Positions 25,007 to 34,109 of a stretch of DNA of 42,740 nt are shown here, one piece after another (the stretch's first letter is position 1; each line of letters starts with the position of its first letter). The notes under the pieces are model-generated. The model saw only the letters and a list, made by a program, of their open reading frames with translations. It was not told where the DNA came from and ran no database searches. The DNA is from a virus: the IMG/VR virus record IMGVR_UViG_3300010883_000094, positions 1 through 42,740 of that record, one strand, 5' to 3'. A program made the translations under genes and the position numbers.

Positions 25007-25228
25007 TCACCTCATTAATTTAATTATTTCTGTCATGCCTAACTGATCTAGTAAGTATAGCGCTATCATTCCTATAGCAAACCATTTTAATTGGATCAAA
25101 GTCTTTTCAATCCCATACAATGATTTTTTAAGGTGATGAGTAGTGTCAGACAAAGACGCTAGTTTACTTTCGTGTTGATCTATAGTCCACTCTAGTTTAG
25201 AAATTTTATTTGCAACTTCATCTGACAT
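25007..25228 (-). CDS. XhlA-like small coiled-coil/TM protein
   Basis: A 73-aa protein with a coiled-coil N-terminal part (KISKLEWTIDQHESKLASL, then HHLKKSLYGIEKTL) and one membrane segment (about 49-65, WFAIGMIALYLLDQLGM). This is the layout of the haemolysin XhlA family, which works with holins in cell lysis. It is the first gene of the lysis cassette, behind a promoter-like sequence and with AAGGAG before its ATG. Confidence 0.65.
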   Translation of the reverse strand: MSDEVANKISKLEWTIDQHESKLASLSDTTHHLKKSLYGIEKTLIQLKWFAIGMIALYLLDQLGMTEIIKLMR

Positions 25229-25290
25229 AATCTACTCCTTTATTAATCATTGCTATATTCTGGATTGGGTCTATGGTCTTACTCCCTTAT

Positions 25291-25319
25291 ATTATATCAC
25301 ATTTAGTCTGCATCTGCAA
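25291..25319 (-). promoter_or_regulatory. Possible sigma70-type promoter ahead of the lysis cassette
   Basis: On the minus strand TTGCAG (25319-25314), a 17-base spacer and a perfect TATAAT (25296-25291) are followed by AAGGGAG. The -35 box matches the consensus only in its first half. The 109-base gap it lies in is the longest gene-free gap in the window. It could let host RNA polymerase express the lysis genes; no phage-polymerase promoter repeat was found. Confidence 0.45.
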
Positions 25320-25337
25320 TGGTTATGTCACCTGCGT

Positions 25338-25514
25338 CTACTTGTTCCAATTATGATACTCATCATCTTCTTCAGCAAGTTCACACGCAAGACAGTCTAC
25401 TTCTTCACTAACTTCTTCAGTCTCAGTATTTAAATAACGAACTATTGTAGCCACATTATCACATACCGTACAAACCGTTGCTATGGGCATACGTGAAGTC
25501 TCAATTATTGCCAT
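25338..25514 (-). CDS. Small CxxC-CxxC acidic protein, 58 aa
   Basis: A 58-codon gene behind AGGGA, following the propeller-like fibre gene. It has four cysteines in two CxxC pairs (C15/C18 and C41/C44), a metal-site pattern, and a very acidic C-terminal half (ETEEVSEEVD, LAEEDDE). The function is unknown. It is a different protein from the basic 58-aa zinc-ribbon protein at 23532-23708. Confidence 0.72.
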   Translation of the reverse strand: MAIIETSRMPIATVCTVCDNVATIVRYLNTETEEVSEEVDCLACELAEEDDEYHNWNK

Positions 25515-25528
25515 TTTTAAATCCCTTT

Positions 25529-27133
25529 CTAACCAATATCAACTAGTGTAACACCGCCACCTGTTTCAGCAGCAACAGTAATGTCAGATGCAGACGCATC
25601 TGATGTCTGAGTAACTGCGCCAATAGTACGAGTAGCAGCATCCCTTACAGTAATAGTGCCTGAAACAGTAGCAAATGCAAAATCTGTATTAGTTATTTTG
25701 TATATACCGTGTTGTCCTGCAGTTAATCCCCCAATAGCACTACCTAATTGACCTTCAGGAATTTTTAACACTGATGCTTGGGCTGAGTTACCATACATAT
25801 TTATCAAACAATACAAATTACCGCTTGCGTCCATGTCTATACCCGCACCCATCACATGCATAGAATCGTCATTATAACCTAATGCAAAATTCCATTGTTT
25901 TACTCCACTAGAATTAAATTTAGCTACAAACGCACTAATTTTACTATCTCCAGAAACTATGCCACGCCCTATAGCATAAATATTGCCTGAAGAATCTTGT
26001 ACATTACCATAAAACGAAAAACCTACACCTGCAGAAGCGGCTGTCACCCAAAACAGTACTGCCCCATCGCTACCTTGAAGTTTCATTAATCCAGGGTAAT
26101 TACCATTTGTAAAACCCGTTTCAGATACCCTATAATTATTGGTTGCTAAAATCATGTTTCCACCCACCCAAGATGTACCATAAGGTTGTATTGTGTAGGG
26201 GTAACTTGTCCCACCATAACTATATTTTTTCTCAAAAACTTTACTTTTGTTTGAAGCATACTTATTAAAATTTAATCCCTTTTCAGCCGTAGTGCTACTA
26301 CTAGGCTGCAACATATTACCACTTCCATCTATAAAACCTGCTCCTCTACCCCAGTTACTACCTGACCCTTCAATTGAAATAAACTCATCGGTCCAAGCAC
26401 CATCTGATTTTTTTATTTTCGACCACCACGCACCATGACTACCTACAGTACTACCACTTATCCCGCTGCCATACATAGTCCCAAATATATAAATGTATGT
26501 TCCGTCATCGTAAATTTTACTAGTCTCTGGTTGTGTAGCAATAAACTCTGATACAGATGGTACATCGTATTCTCTTTCAACCTGTTCGACACCTGAAGAA
26601 TTTAATTTTACTAATCTTCTTCTATTGTCAGTTTGGTATGCAACACCATTTAAACTTCTCCACCAAACAAATATTTCGTCTGCGCCACTTGTTAAAGCAA
26701 CGTGAATACTAGGGTTGTATATCTTATCTGCTACACCATCAATACGCTTGTTCCAAGCAACTGAACCGTCTGCGTTAATTTTAGTTATATTAAATTCTGG
26801 ATTTACGTTACTTGAATCCGAATTATGTTGATTCATACCAAATTTACTTGTCAGTATATATGTACCATCACCACTTTTACTTGCTGCCCCCCATACGTCA
26901 TATAGTGCATTAGTTGGTACTGCTGCTATACCACTGTCAATAGTTAGAACAACAAGCCATGCTCCTGCTGCTGACAACCCAAAAAATTGATTCATGGCTA
27001 TTGCACCATCTGTGTCAGACGCTAATGCTCTTACATCTGCATCACCCAAAGCTACAGTGCCACCAGAAGATTCACCTAGCTCAACGTGTATCTGGTCTAA
27101 AGATATAGAATTTCCTGATGCAGGTAATGTCAT
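25529..27133 (-). CDS. Propeller-like tail appendage / adhesin
   Basis: A 534-aa protein. Residues 1-55 (ISLDQIHVELGESSG ... ALGDADVRALA ... AMNQFFGLS) match a short N-terminal module that anchors many marine-phage appendage proteins. The body is a series of four-stranded repeats typical of a beta-propeller (DGTYIYIFGTMYG, DSSGNIYAIGRG, DASGNLYCLINMYG), which suggests carbohydrate or protein binding. Its ATG overlaps the stop of the S74 fibre gene (TAATG). It probably acts as a receptor-binding or decorating protein; no enzyme motif is visible. Confidence 0.7.
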   Translation of the reverse strand: MTLPASGNSISLDQIHVELGESSGGTVALGDADVRALASDTDGAIAMNQFFGLSAAGAWLVVLTIDSGIAAVPTNALYDVWGAASKSGDGTYILTSKFGMNQHNSDSSNVNPEFNITKINADGSVAWNKRIDGVADKIYNPSIHVALTSGADEIFVWWRSLNGVAYQTDNRRRLVKLNSSGVEQVEREYDVPSVSEFIATQPETSKIYDDGTYIYIFGTMYGSGISGSTVGSHGAWWSKIKKSDGAWTDEFISIEGSGSNWGRGAGFIDGSGNMLQPSSSTTAEKGLNFNKYASNKSKVFEKKYSYGGTSYPYTIQPYGTSWVGGNMILATNNYRVSETGFTNGNYPGLMKLQGSDGAVLFWVTAASAGVGFSFYGNVQDSSGNIYAIGRGIVSGDSKISAFVAKFNSSGVKQWNFALGYNDDSMHVMGAGIDMDASGNLYCLINMYGNSAQASVLKIPEGQLGSAIGGLTAGQHGIYKITNTDFAFATVSGTITVRDAATRTIGAVTQTSDASASDITVAAETGGGVTLVDIG

Positions 27134-28737
27134 TATTTTAATTCCCCTTCTAACTCTTTAACTTTAGCTGACAGTTCTTTGATAGCCTCAATTAATGCAC
27201 CTGTAAGTCTACCATAGTCTACACTCTTAGTTCCTCTTTCGTCATCTGCTGTAAGCACAACCTGTGGAAATACTTCTTCTACTTCTTGAGCTATAACACC
27301 AAGCTGTTGTCCATTTTCTTTAATGTCATTTCTAGTATATGTAACACCTCTAAGTTGCTCTACTTTCTCAAGAGCATTTTCAACAGTTTGAATGTCAGAC
27401 TTTAACCGCCTATCAGAAAAAGCTGTTATGTTAGCTGTTTGAGTTAAGTTTCCGCTACTATCTATTGTGGTACGAGTAGCTCCATTTGTGTTAATCTTTA
27501 ACGAGTCACTTGCATGTGAATACTCAAACATGCCTCGTTGAGGACTTGCAGTATTGTCGGCAAAACAAATGCGACCCCCATTACTTGTACCACTTACAAT
27601 CGTCATTCCGTTTTCGCCAGATGTCGTTCCGATTACAAGGTTGTCAATTAGAGATCCAAAGGCTTCGGGATCACTATTACCAATCCCAACATTCCCTGCT
27701 GCTGTGATACGCATACGTTCTGTACCTGCGGTGGAAAGACCTAATATATTTGCCCCTGCTCTATACATTCCAGTATCTGCATCACTATAAAAAGTATGTG
27801 TTGGAGCACCTGCTGTACCGTTGCTTGTACCTACTTGTCCGTTCACATTTAATGGCATTTGGTAATAGGGAACCATGCCTATACCAACACGATTATTACC
27901 CCCATCAACATTAATCATATTGGTGTTGCCATTTGATTCAACACGGAAGTCTACATCAGCAGAAGTCTCGTTAAAGACTACACCACCATTAGCTGTGACT
28001 GTGCCTGTAAAAGTTGGGGCATCTATAGGTGCTTTAGTAGCAATACTATTAGTTACAGTAGTGCTAAAGTTTGCATCATCCCCTAGCGCAGCAGCAAGTT
28101 CATTTAAAGTATTAAGAGTAGCAGGGGCTGAATCTGCAAGATTAGCTATTGCTGTAGTTACATACGCAGTAGACGCTGCTTGAGTAGTATTCGTAGAGGC
28201 ACTAGCAGTAGGTACTGCGGGAGTCCCTGTAAAAGTTGGGGCATCTATAGGTGCTTTAGTATTTACTACTGTTGTAGTTGCTTTAGCGTCTAATTGAGTT
28301 TGAATAGAAGAAGTAACACCATCAACGTAACCTAACTCAGTTGAAGTTAACCCTGCAGGGGTGCCATCTAACTTGTTTAACTCTGCAGCAGTTGTTGTAA
28401 CTGCTACCCCTGCTATTTTTAAATTATCTTTTTGTACACTGATACTGCCAGTAACATCACCACCAAATATACTAAATACGTCATAAACTAGTACTTCTAC
28501 AATATCGTTAGCAGCTAGTGCAGTTAAACCTGCAATAGTATCTGTAGTATTAGTATTATAGTCTGTACCATGTACCAGAAGTAAACCATTAAGATATACA
28601 TCTACATACTTAGCGTCTGCATAATTAAGGACCAATCCATTGTCATCTGCACCTGAAAGAGAAGTTTCAGAGCCGGAGGTAGTGTAGTAATATCGTTCCC
28701 TTACACCTTGTGTCGGTGTCTTACCTATGTACGGCAT
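27133..28737 (-). CDS. Tail fibre with C-terminal peptidase S74 auto-cleaving chaperone
   Basis: A 534-aa fibre. The N-terminal part (MPYIGKTPTQGVRERYYYTT...) resembles attachment domains of marine-phage fibres. The middle has two TKAPIDAPTFTGT repeats of the phage fibre repeat type. The last 95 residues are an S74 intramolecular chaperone: the conserved SDRRLKSDI with the S441/K446 dyad (S-x4-K, as in endosialidases S911/K916), GVIAQEVEEVFPQVV, and a C-terminal coiled coil (LIEAIKELSAKVKELE). This domain trimerises the fibre and then cuts itself off. The final trimer should end before S441. Confidence 0.92.
   Translation of the reverse strand: MPYIGKTPTQGVRERYYYTTSGSETSLSGADDNGLVLNYADAKYVDVYLNGLLLVHGTDYNTNTTDTIAGLTALAANDIVEVLVYDVFSIFGGDVTGSISVQKDNLKIAGVAVTTTAAELNKLDGTPAGLTSTELGYVDGVTSSIQTQLDAKATTTVVNTKAPIDAPTFTGTPAVPTASASTNTTQAASTAYVTTAIANLADSAPATLNTLNELAAALGDDANFSTTVTNSIATKAPIDAPTFTGTVTANGGVVFNETSADVDFRVESNGNTNMINVDGGNNRVGIGMVPYYQMPLNVNGQVGTSNGTAGAPTHTFYSDADTGMYRAGANILGLSTAGTERMRITAAGNVGIGNSDPEAFGSLIDNLVIGTTSGENGMTIVSGTSNGGRICFADNTASPQRGMFEYSHASDSLKINTNGATRTTIDSSGNLTQTANITAFSDRRLKSDIQTVENALEKVEQLRGVTYTRNDIKENGQQLGVIAQEVEEVFPQVVLTADDERGTKSVDYGRLTGALIEAIKELSAKVKELEGELK
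28004..28261. repeat. Exact 36-bp direct repeat pair in the S74 fibre gene
   Basis: The same 36 bases are found at 28004-28039 and 28226-28261 and encode TKAPIDAPTFTG in frame. Exact identity could allow recombination that deletes or adds fibre segments. Confidence 0.93.
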
Positions 28738-28752
28738 TCTATTCTCCTATTA

Positions 28753-31700
28753 TTATAATGATGCACTTGGCGGGGTGAAAGAGGTATTGTAGATTGCTGT
28801 ACCTTTTATAACTCTAAAGTCTGCTATATATGCATAAGCATTTTCTGATGATGATAAATCACCGCCGATAGTAAGCGGTTGGTTTGCATAGTCCCGTGCC
28901 GTCGTTCCTGATCCTACAAAAATACCATCTCTAAATATTTGATGGGTAGATGTTCCACTAATAGTTTTTCGCTGATAGGCAAAATGCATCCATTTTTTAA
29001 TTTCAAAAGGAATATTTTGGATGATATAACCCCCTGAATAAACATACATATTGCCAGAGTAAGAATAACCCAGTCCAAAACCACTAGTATTATTTGACAC
29101 ACGGGTTCCAAACAACGCACCATAACTTGAAATATGCCCCACTATGTAAAAATAACCTTCAATAGTAAAATCACCAGTTCCAAGATGAATATTAGTATTT
29201 GCTGCAACACTATTTATATCATTACCATCATAGTAAATACTGTGAGATACAGTAGAATCAGGTGGTGTAAAAGTTGAAACAGTAGGTGAGCCTTCTGATG
29301 CAGTAACCGTAAGTCCGTTTGGCGAACTAGGAATAGTTGATGCATTAGCAAACTGTAAAGATGTTCCACTTACGGCTGTTAGAGCTTCTTGTGGTCTTTC
29401 ATTTGGATAAGTCGTATGACCTTTTAAATATCGAAAATCTTCTATGAATCCTGCCATAACATTAGAGAGTCCGTACCATCCACCTATTGTAATTCCATTA
29501 GTGCTGTAATCGTCCGTGTTAGCTCTGCCAGTTGCCGTATCTTTATTTACACCATCAACAAAGGTATATTGTTTTCCGTTTCTTCTAACGACTGCCACAT
29601 GATGCCAAGCATTCTGGCTCCAATGAGTGCCTAAGTTTGTTTGACCATTATCTGTTACCCAAAAAGATGTTCCAGTAGTACCGATTGCTACTCCGTTTGT
29701 ATTATTACTGAGTGGCGAAAATGCTTTAAACATTCCAGAGTCGCCAGTATTAGTTTGATACCACCAACCTTCTATTTGAAAATCACTAGTTCTTGGTGCC
29801 TCAACATTATCAATAATAATGTAATCTCCAGCGCCATCAAACTTTATGCTTGTAGTAGCGTACTTAGTTTGAGTTGTACTTTCTTGTGTGTTACCATACA
29901 GTTTTAGAGAATTTTTACCAACAAGATCAAACATCCCTGCTTGGGCAAAATTAAGTTTTAACTTCGTGTTTGAATCTAACGCTGTTAAAGCTGTTGGTAG
30001 AGTAAACGCACTTGTATATTTAGCAGTCCCTTTTACAAAGTGAGTATCTGATAGATACCCTGTATAATATCTTTGTGCCCCACCACTTGTCGTTGACCGT
30101 CCAACTTGAACCCCTGTTGTTGGATTTGTTATTGCAGTTGAACTTGTTGCACTTCCAGTTTGAACACCGTTAACGAAAATTTTATAATAAGACCCATCCC
30201 ACGTTACTGCGATATGTGACCAAGACTTGTTAACAATCACTACACTAGAAGAAAGGGTTACCCATGATCCTGCGTAATACGAAAGTTTTGGGGTTGAACC
30301 ATTGCTGCTCATATCAATAACAAAGCCATTACTGCTATCAACACCAGTTTGATAAATAGGGTTAAAACCACTGCCCAAGTTTGTTGGATAAACCCATGTT
30401 TCAAAAGTCCAAGCTGTTGCTAAGTCAAAGTCTGCACTGTCTGCTATAGTTAAATAATCACCTGAGCCATCGAAATAACCTGAACCCCCTACGCTTGAGC
30501 CCCATTCGTCAGGTAAGGTTAATGGGCTATTAGTTAATACTTCTGGGGTATTTGTAAAAGTAATTGTTTTAGCGTTACCGCCAGAGTTGTCTTCAAAACT
30601 TTTGCTATTACAAGTTAATAATTTTGTTCCTGTTATAGCCGTCAATGGGTCTAAAGGTGGTTTAAACGAATTGAGATAAACATCATCACCAACAACAACC
30701 CTAAAGTTCGAAATATATCCTTTAAAACTATGACCATATGACCCTGTTATTGTTCCCCCAATCGCTAGTTTATTGTTTGAGTTGGCAATTGAACCTGTAT
30801 GTGCTACTGACCAACTTTCTTTGCCATCGACCCACAAATAAATTTTGTTAGTTGTGGTATTTTTCGTAAGAGCAACGTGTGTCCATTTTCGTATTGGAAC
30901 TGCTACTGTAGTATCTGTAGCGATTGTCCATGTGGTTGCGTTAGCAATAAGAATCATAAAGTTCCCATTAGATTGCATATGAAGGTTGACACCACGTTGG
31001 TCTGTTCCATGCTTCATTCCCCAGATGTTACCTTGGCTAAAACTTCCAGCCTGATGACCTTCGCAAAATATCCAACTTTCAACGCACCACTCATTTGTTC
31101 CAAAAACAAAGTCTGATGAATGTCCAAACACAACATTTTCTACAGTTGCCCCTGCTCCCGCAAAGTAATTTGACCATGCACTATTGTGCGGAGTAAGGCT
31201 TGTTTGGTATGCATCTCCGTTAGCTGTAACTGTATGATTGCCAGTTGAAGCATCATCGAAAGCTGAATTGGTTCTTGCGTTATTCCCAGAAGTTTTTACT
31301 TTTAAAGTCGTTGAGAAATGTTGCGGAACAGCAAATGCAAGAGTAAATGAACTTGAGTTGTTAACGACATTTGCCCCGTCTGTCGCAGAAAATACAACGC
31401 TAAACACCCCTGCATGGGCTGCATTCGAGGATGGAGTTACTGTGAATACATTTGTATTTGAGCCTGTTCCTTGGGTGATTGTTGCTTCCGTTCCAAGCCC
31501 AGTTGCTGTGTGACTAAAAGTTAAGGGGTCACCTTCTGGGTCACTTGATGAAAGTGTTACGACCGTAGCGGCACCATTGGTTGCTAAAGTATAATTTAAA
31601 CTTGCGCCTGTTACAGTAGGGGCTGTATTCGTTAATACGACTGAATACCAAGCAGTGCCGTTAAATATATAAAATCTTTTATTTGAGGTTACAAATGCCA

Positions 31701-32100
31701 TGTCACCAGAGGTTGCGGAAGCAACTGAAGGAAGACTTGAGGTATTAGCGTAAACAGAGGTACTACCCCCTACCTCTGCTGTTGTTGCAGTTCCAGAGTT
31801 GTCTGTTGTAGCAAAGCCAACCGATCCGTCTGTTTGACGTTTCATAACAGCTTTTGATGCCCCAGTACCTAAATGTATCTCAGAGGCCATAATCTTTTTA
31901 AATGCCCCGGACCCATCTTTAAACTCTGCATCACCATTAGCGTCTTTTGAAATAGCTAACCCACCAATATCGACGGTTGATGCTGAGAAAAACCCATCGT
32001 TAAATCTTGCACCCGCTGATCCTAGTGAAAATGCTTCGTGCGACGCAGGGATTACATTGCCAGTAATCTTTCCGTCGGCTCTATCTCTTGCTCTGGACAT
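28753..32100 (-). CDS. Giant adhesin with four LamG/concanavalin-like domains
   Basis: An 1115-aa protein. Residues 1-155 are a fibre-type attachment region (NVIPASHEAFSLGSAG, ARFNDGFFS). A cadherin/Ig-like domain lies at about 157-258 (NTAPTVTGASLNY, SSSDPEGDPLTFS). Four laminin-G-like lectin domains follow, at about 305-480, 545-715, 745-920 and 955-1112; each has the W-E/T-x-W-[IVF]-Y strand (WTFETWVYP, FQIEGWWYQ, FTIEGYFYI), a W-x-H-[VI]-A strand and a closing GYISNFRVV-type strand. Such domains bind glycans or proteins, so this is the best candidate for host surface recognition. AGGAG precedes the ATG. Confidence 0.85.
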   Translation of the reverse strand: MSRARDRADGKITGNVIPASHEAFSLGSAGARFNDGFFSASTVDIGGLAISKDANGDAEFKDGSGAFKKIMASEIHLGTGASKAVMKRQTDGSVGFATTDNSGTATTAEVGGSTSVYANTSSLPSVASATSGDMAFVTSNKRFYIFNGTAWYSVVLTNTAPTVTGASLNYTLATNGAATVVTLSSSDPEGDPLTFSHTATGLGTEATITQGTGSNTNVFTVTPSSNAAHAGVFSVVFSATDGANVVNNSSSFTLAFAVPQHFSTTLKVKTSGNNARTNSAFDDASTGNHTVTANGDAYQTSLTPHNSAWSNYFAGAGATVENVVFGHSSDFVFGTNEWCVESWIFCEGHQAGSFSQGNIWGMKHGTDQRGVNLHMQSNGNFMILIANATTWTIATDTTVAVPIRKWTHVALTKNTTTNKIYLWVDGKESWSVAHTGSIANSNNKLAIGGTITGSYGHSFKGYISNFRVVVGDDVYLNSFKPPLDPLTAITGTKLLTCNSKSFEDNSGGNAKTITFTNTPEVLTNSPLTLPDEWGSSVGGSGYFDGSGDYLTIADSADFDLATAWTFETWVYPTNLGSGFNPIYQTGVDSSNGFVIDMSSNGSTPKLSYYAGSWVTLSSSVVIVNKSWSHIAVTWDGSYYKIFVNGVQTGSATSSTAITNPTTGVQVGRSTTSGGAQRYYTGYLSDTHFVKGTAKYTSAFTLPTALTALDSNTKLKLNFAQAGMFDLVGKNSLKLYGNTQESTTQTKYATTSIKFDGAGDYIIIDNVEAPRTSDFQIEGWWYQTNTGDSGMFKAFSPLSNNTNGVAIGTTGTSFWVTDNGQTNLGTHWSQNAWHHVAVVRRNGKQYTFVDGVNKDTATGRANTDDYSTNGITIGGWYGLSNVMAGFIEDFRYLKGHTTYPNERPQEALTAVSGTSLQFANASTIPSSPNGLTVTASEGSPTVSTFTPPDSTVSHSIYYDGNDINSVAANTNIHLGTGDFTIEGYFYIVGHISSYGALFGTRVSNNTSGFGLGYSYSGNMYVYSGGYIIQNIPFEIKKWMHFAYQRKTISGTSTHQIFRDGIFVGSGTTARDYANQPLTIGGDLSSSENAYAYIADFRVIKGTAIYNTSFTPPSASL

Positions 32101-32109
32101 TAGTTACTC

Positions 32110-32562
32110 CTATTCTGGCTTTGCTGGAAAATCTATATTGGGAAAGTTTGATTGCGTTGGAAAATCACGCAATGCTTGTCTGTAAGTTTTCCAAGCGTCC
32201 GACATTGTAACATCACTCAATGCCATCCAATCGGTTTCGGCTAGTAAACTATCTCGCATTGATCTTTTATCGGCAACAAGTTGAGCATTTTTTTGATCAA
32301 GCTCTTCTTGAGGAACGGCTGTAACTGTATAATCTAATTCCCAAACAGTATTATTTAAAACAGGGAGAGCGTCTGCTTTTGCAAAATGCGTTTGATTATT
32401 AAATTCATCTATTGCTTTTGAAACAACACTATAGACGTTAAAACTATTTAAAGTTTCTTCTGCCATTACTTTCGGAAAAGAAGTATTCTTATTATCTCTT
32501 CGTAGTTGTAAAAGTGTGTATGGGAATTGGTCAATAGAACCATTTATTACTTTAACGTACAT
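32110..32562 (-). CDS. Phage tail assembly chaperone-like protein (copy 1)
   Basis: A 150-aa protein with the tail-assembly chaperone signature in its C-terminal third: RDSLLAETDWMAL, AWKTYRQALRDFPTQSNFPN and final FPAKPE. It shares this with the 120-aa protein at 17122-17484. It lies between the 506-aa propeller-like protein and the LamG adhesin, one of which is the likely client. The N-terminal 90 residues differ between the two copies, which may set client specificity. Confidence 0.75.
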   Translation of the reverse strand: MYVKVINGSIDQFPYTLLQLRRDNKNTSFPKVMAEETLNSFNVYSVVSKAIDEFNNQTHFAKADALPVLNNTVWELDYTVTAVPQEELDQKNAQLVADKRSMRDSLLAETDWMALSDVTMSDAWKTYRQALRDFPTQSNFPNIDFPAKPE

Positions 32563-32573
32563 AGTTAGCCTTT

Positions 32574-34094
32574 CTAAATAATGATTGTATTGTTGCCATA
32601 TGAATTAGTTACTTTTGAAATAATAGAATCTGCTGTTGCGTTGTAATTGTATGTACCAGTAAAAGCAGTAACCAAGCCTGTATCCGCAGTGCCAGCCTGT
32701 TTTAAAGTTCCAGTTACAGCGTGAGATGTTGTTACCGTAGTCATCCAAGGTGCGTCTAACGAATAAGAACTGTCTTGATAGCTGTTATTTGGTACTACAT
32801 TTGGTCTGATGTGCATAGGATCAGACTGAGAGCTTGTCTGAGTAAGAGTGTCAGTAAAGTCTGTGTTTAAACATATTACAGAACAGCCAAGATGATTCGT
32901 AGTGCTATCAGTCCCACGCTTCCCTACGGCGAAAACTTTTCCATCGTGAACATTACCCCCAGTAATACCAAAATTATCAAAAAACCCCAAGCCATAATGT
33001 TTTGTGCCTGTAGCGGTTCTGTTTGTAGCATCGATTGTAACTCTTGAAATACAAGATTTTAAATATCCTCCAACCCAAAGGTAACCATCAGCATCAAACC
33101 CTAAAGCACCGTTAGCGTAATAAGTTATGTTTTGAGCTGTTGCTTGCCCTCCCCCAGCTGTCCCGGTCGCGGGCATAGCGGCGTCGGCAGAAAAATACCA
33201 AATGTCGCCGTTTGTAAAATTCCAAATATAAACTTTGTTATTATAAGCCCACGCACCTAGAGTTCGGGCAGGGTTAAAGTGTAATTTTTTTGAGTTATTC
33301 TTTGTATCGTTGGCCAGATTTTTCCAAACACTTGTTCCTGTTGACCCTATTTTAATGGTCTCTTCTTTCCCATTTAAAACGATTGAACCGTCTGAACACT
33401 CGATTAACTCTGGGTAACTCCCCTCCCAAGTAAAACTTCCACGCCAAACTGTAGAGCCACCAGAGTTTATTTTTTCAACATAAATGCGTCGAAGTTGGTA
33501 TCCGCCTATGTTCTCGAATTGCTGCATGAGCCTATAAGTAGCACCAGTTGTTACTGCACTTTCATAGCTGTCTGAGTTATAGGTTATGAATCCTTGGCCA
33601 TCGCTTCCCCCATCTGGGGCAGTAGCGCTGCCGCTCTCCTGATAGTACTCTACGGCTTCTGTTGCTAGGTTAGAGTGCTGCCCATCAATAGGAAAGCCAG
33701 ACGCTTCTGTAAAATCTTGGAATTTTAGAAAAGGGGTATTAGTTCCTGCATGGGCAGCTACTCCTACTGTAAATGTTTTTGTGCCTGAGGTTCGACATCT
33801 TGAAAAATTACCTGTCATATAGAAAGCCAATGGCTGTGTATAAACAGCAGTCCCTGCATCGTTCGTACTAAAAGCAGTGCCAAGACCACTAAACCCAGTA
33901 ACCTCTTCTGTACCAGTGGCTCTATTATAGCTTGAACTTGGCATAGCCCCTCTAATAAGAAATGCACCAGTTTTTACCATTAGGATGTCAGTAGGAGTAA
34001 AACCGCCTATAGTTGAAAGACCAAAAAATGATGGGAATTGTGTCACGCTACCTCCTGTTGATCCTGATAAAATTAATGTTGTTTTCCAACTCAT
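32574..34094 (-). CDS. Propeller-like appendage protein
   Basis: A 506-aa beta-rich protein with repeated strands of the propeller type (GSIVLNGKEETIKIG, NNKVYIWNFTNGDIWYFS, GFDADGYLWVGGYL, HDGKVFAVGKRG). It resembles in style, but not closely in sequence, the appendage at 25529-27133. No catalytic motif is seen. AAGGAAA precedes the ATG. It lies in the fibre cluster and is probably an adhesin or decoration protein. Confidence 0.6.
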   Translation of the reverse strand: MSWKTTLILSGSTGGSVTQFPSFFGLSTIGGFTPTDILMVKTGAFLIRGAMPSSSYNRATGTEEVTGFSGLGTAFSTNDAGTAVYTQPLAFYMTGNFSRCRTSGTKTFTVGVAAHAGTNTPFLKFQDFTEASGFPIDGQHSNLATEAVEYYQESGSATAPDGGSDGQGFITYNSDSYESAVTTGATYRLMQQFENIGGYQLRRIYVEKINSGGSTVWRGSFTWEGSYPELIECSDGSIVLNGKEETIKIGSTGTSVWKNLANDTKNNSKKLHFNPARTLGAWAYNNKVYIWNFTNGDIWYFSADAAMPATGTAGGGQATAQNITYYANGALGFDADGYLWVGGYLKSCISRVTIDATNRTATGTKHYGLGFFDNFGITGGNVHDGKVFAVGKRGTDSTTNHLGCSVICLNTDFTDTLTQTSSQSDPMHIRPNVVPNNSYQDSSYSLDAPWMTTVTTSHAVTGTLKQAGTADTGLVTAFTGTYNYNATADSIISKVTNSYGNNTIII

Positions 34095-34109
34095 AGAAAT
34101 TTCCTTTCA

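Noticed and set aside
27510-31513. Several plus-strand open frames within fibre and LamG genes
   Set aside because: Antisense shadows of Thr/Ser/Ala-rich coding sequence with no start signals and no recognisable product.
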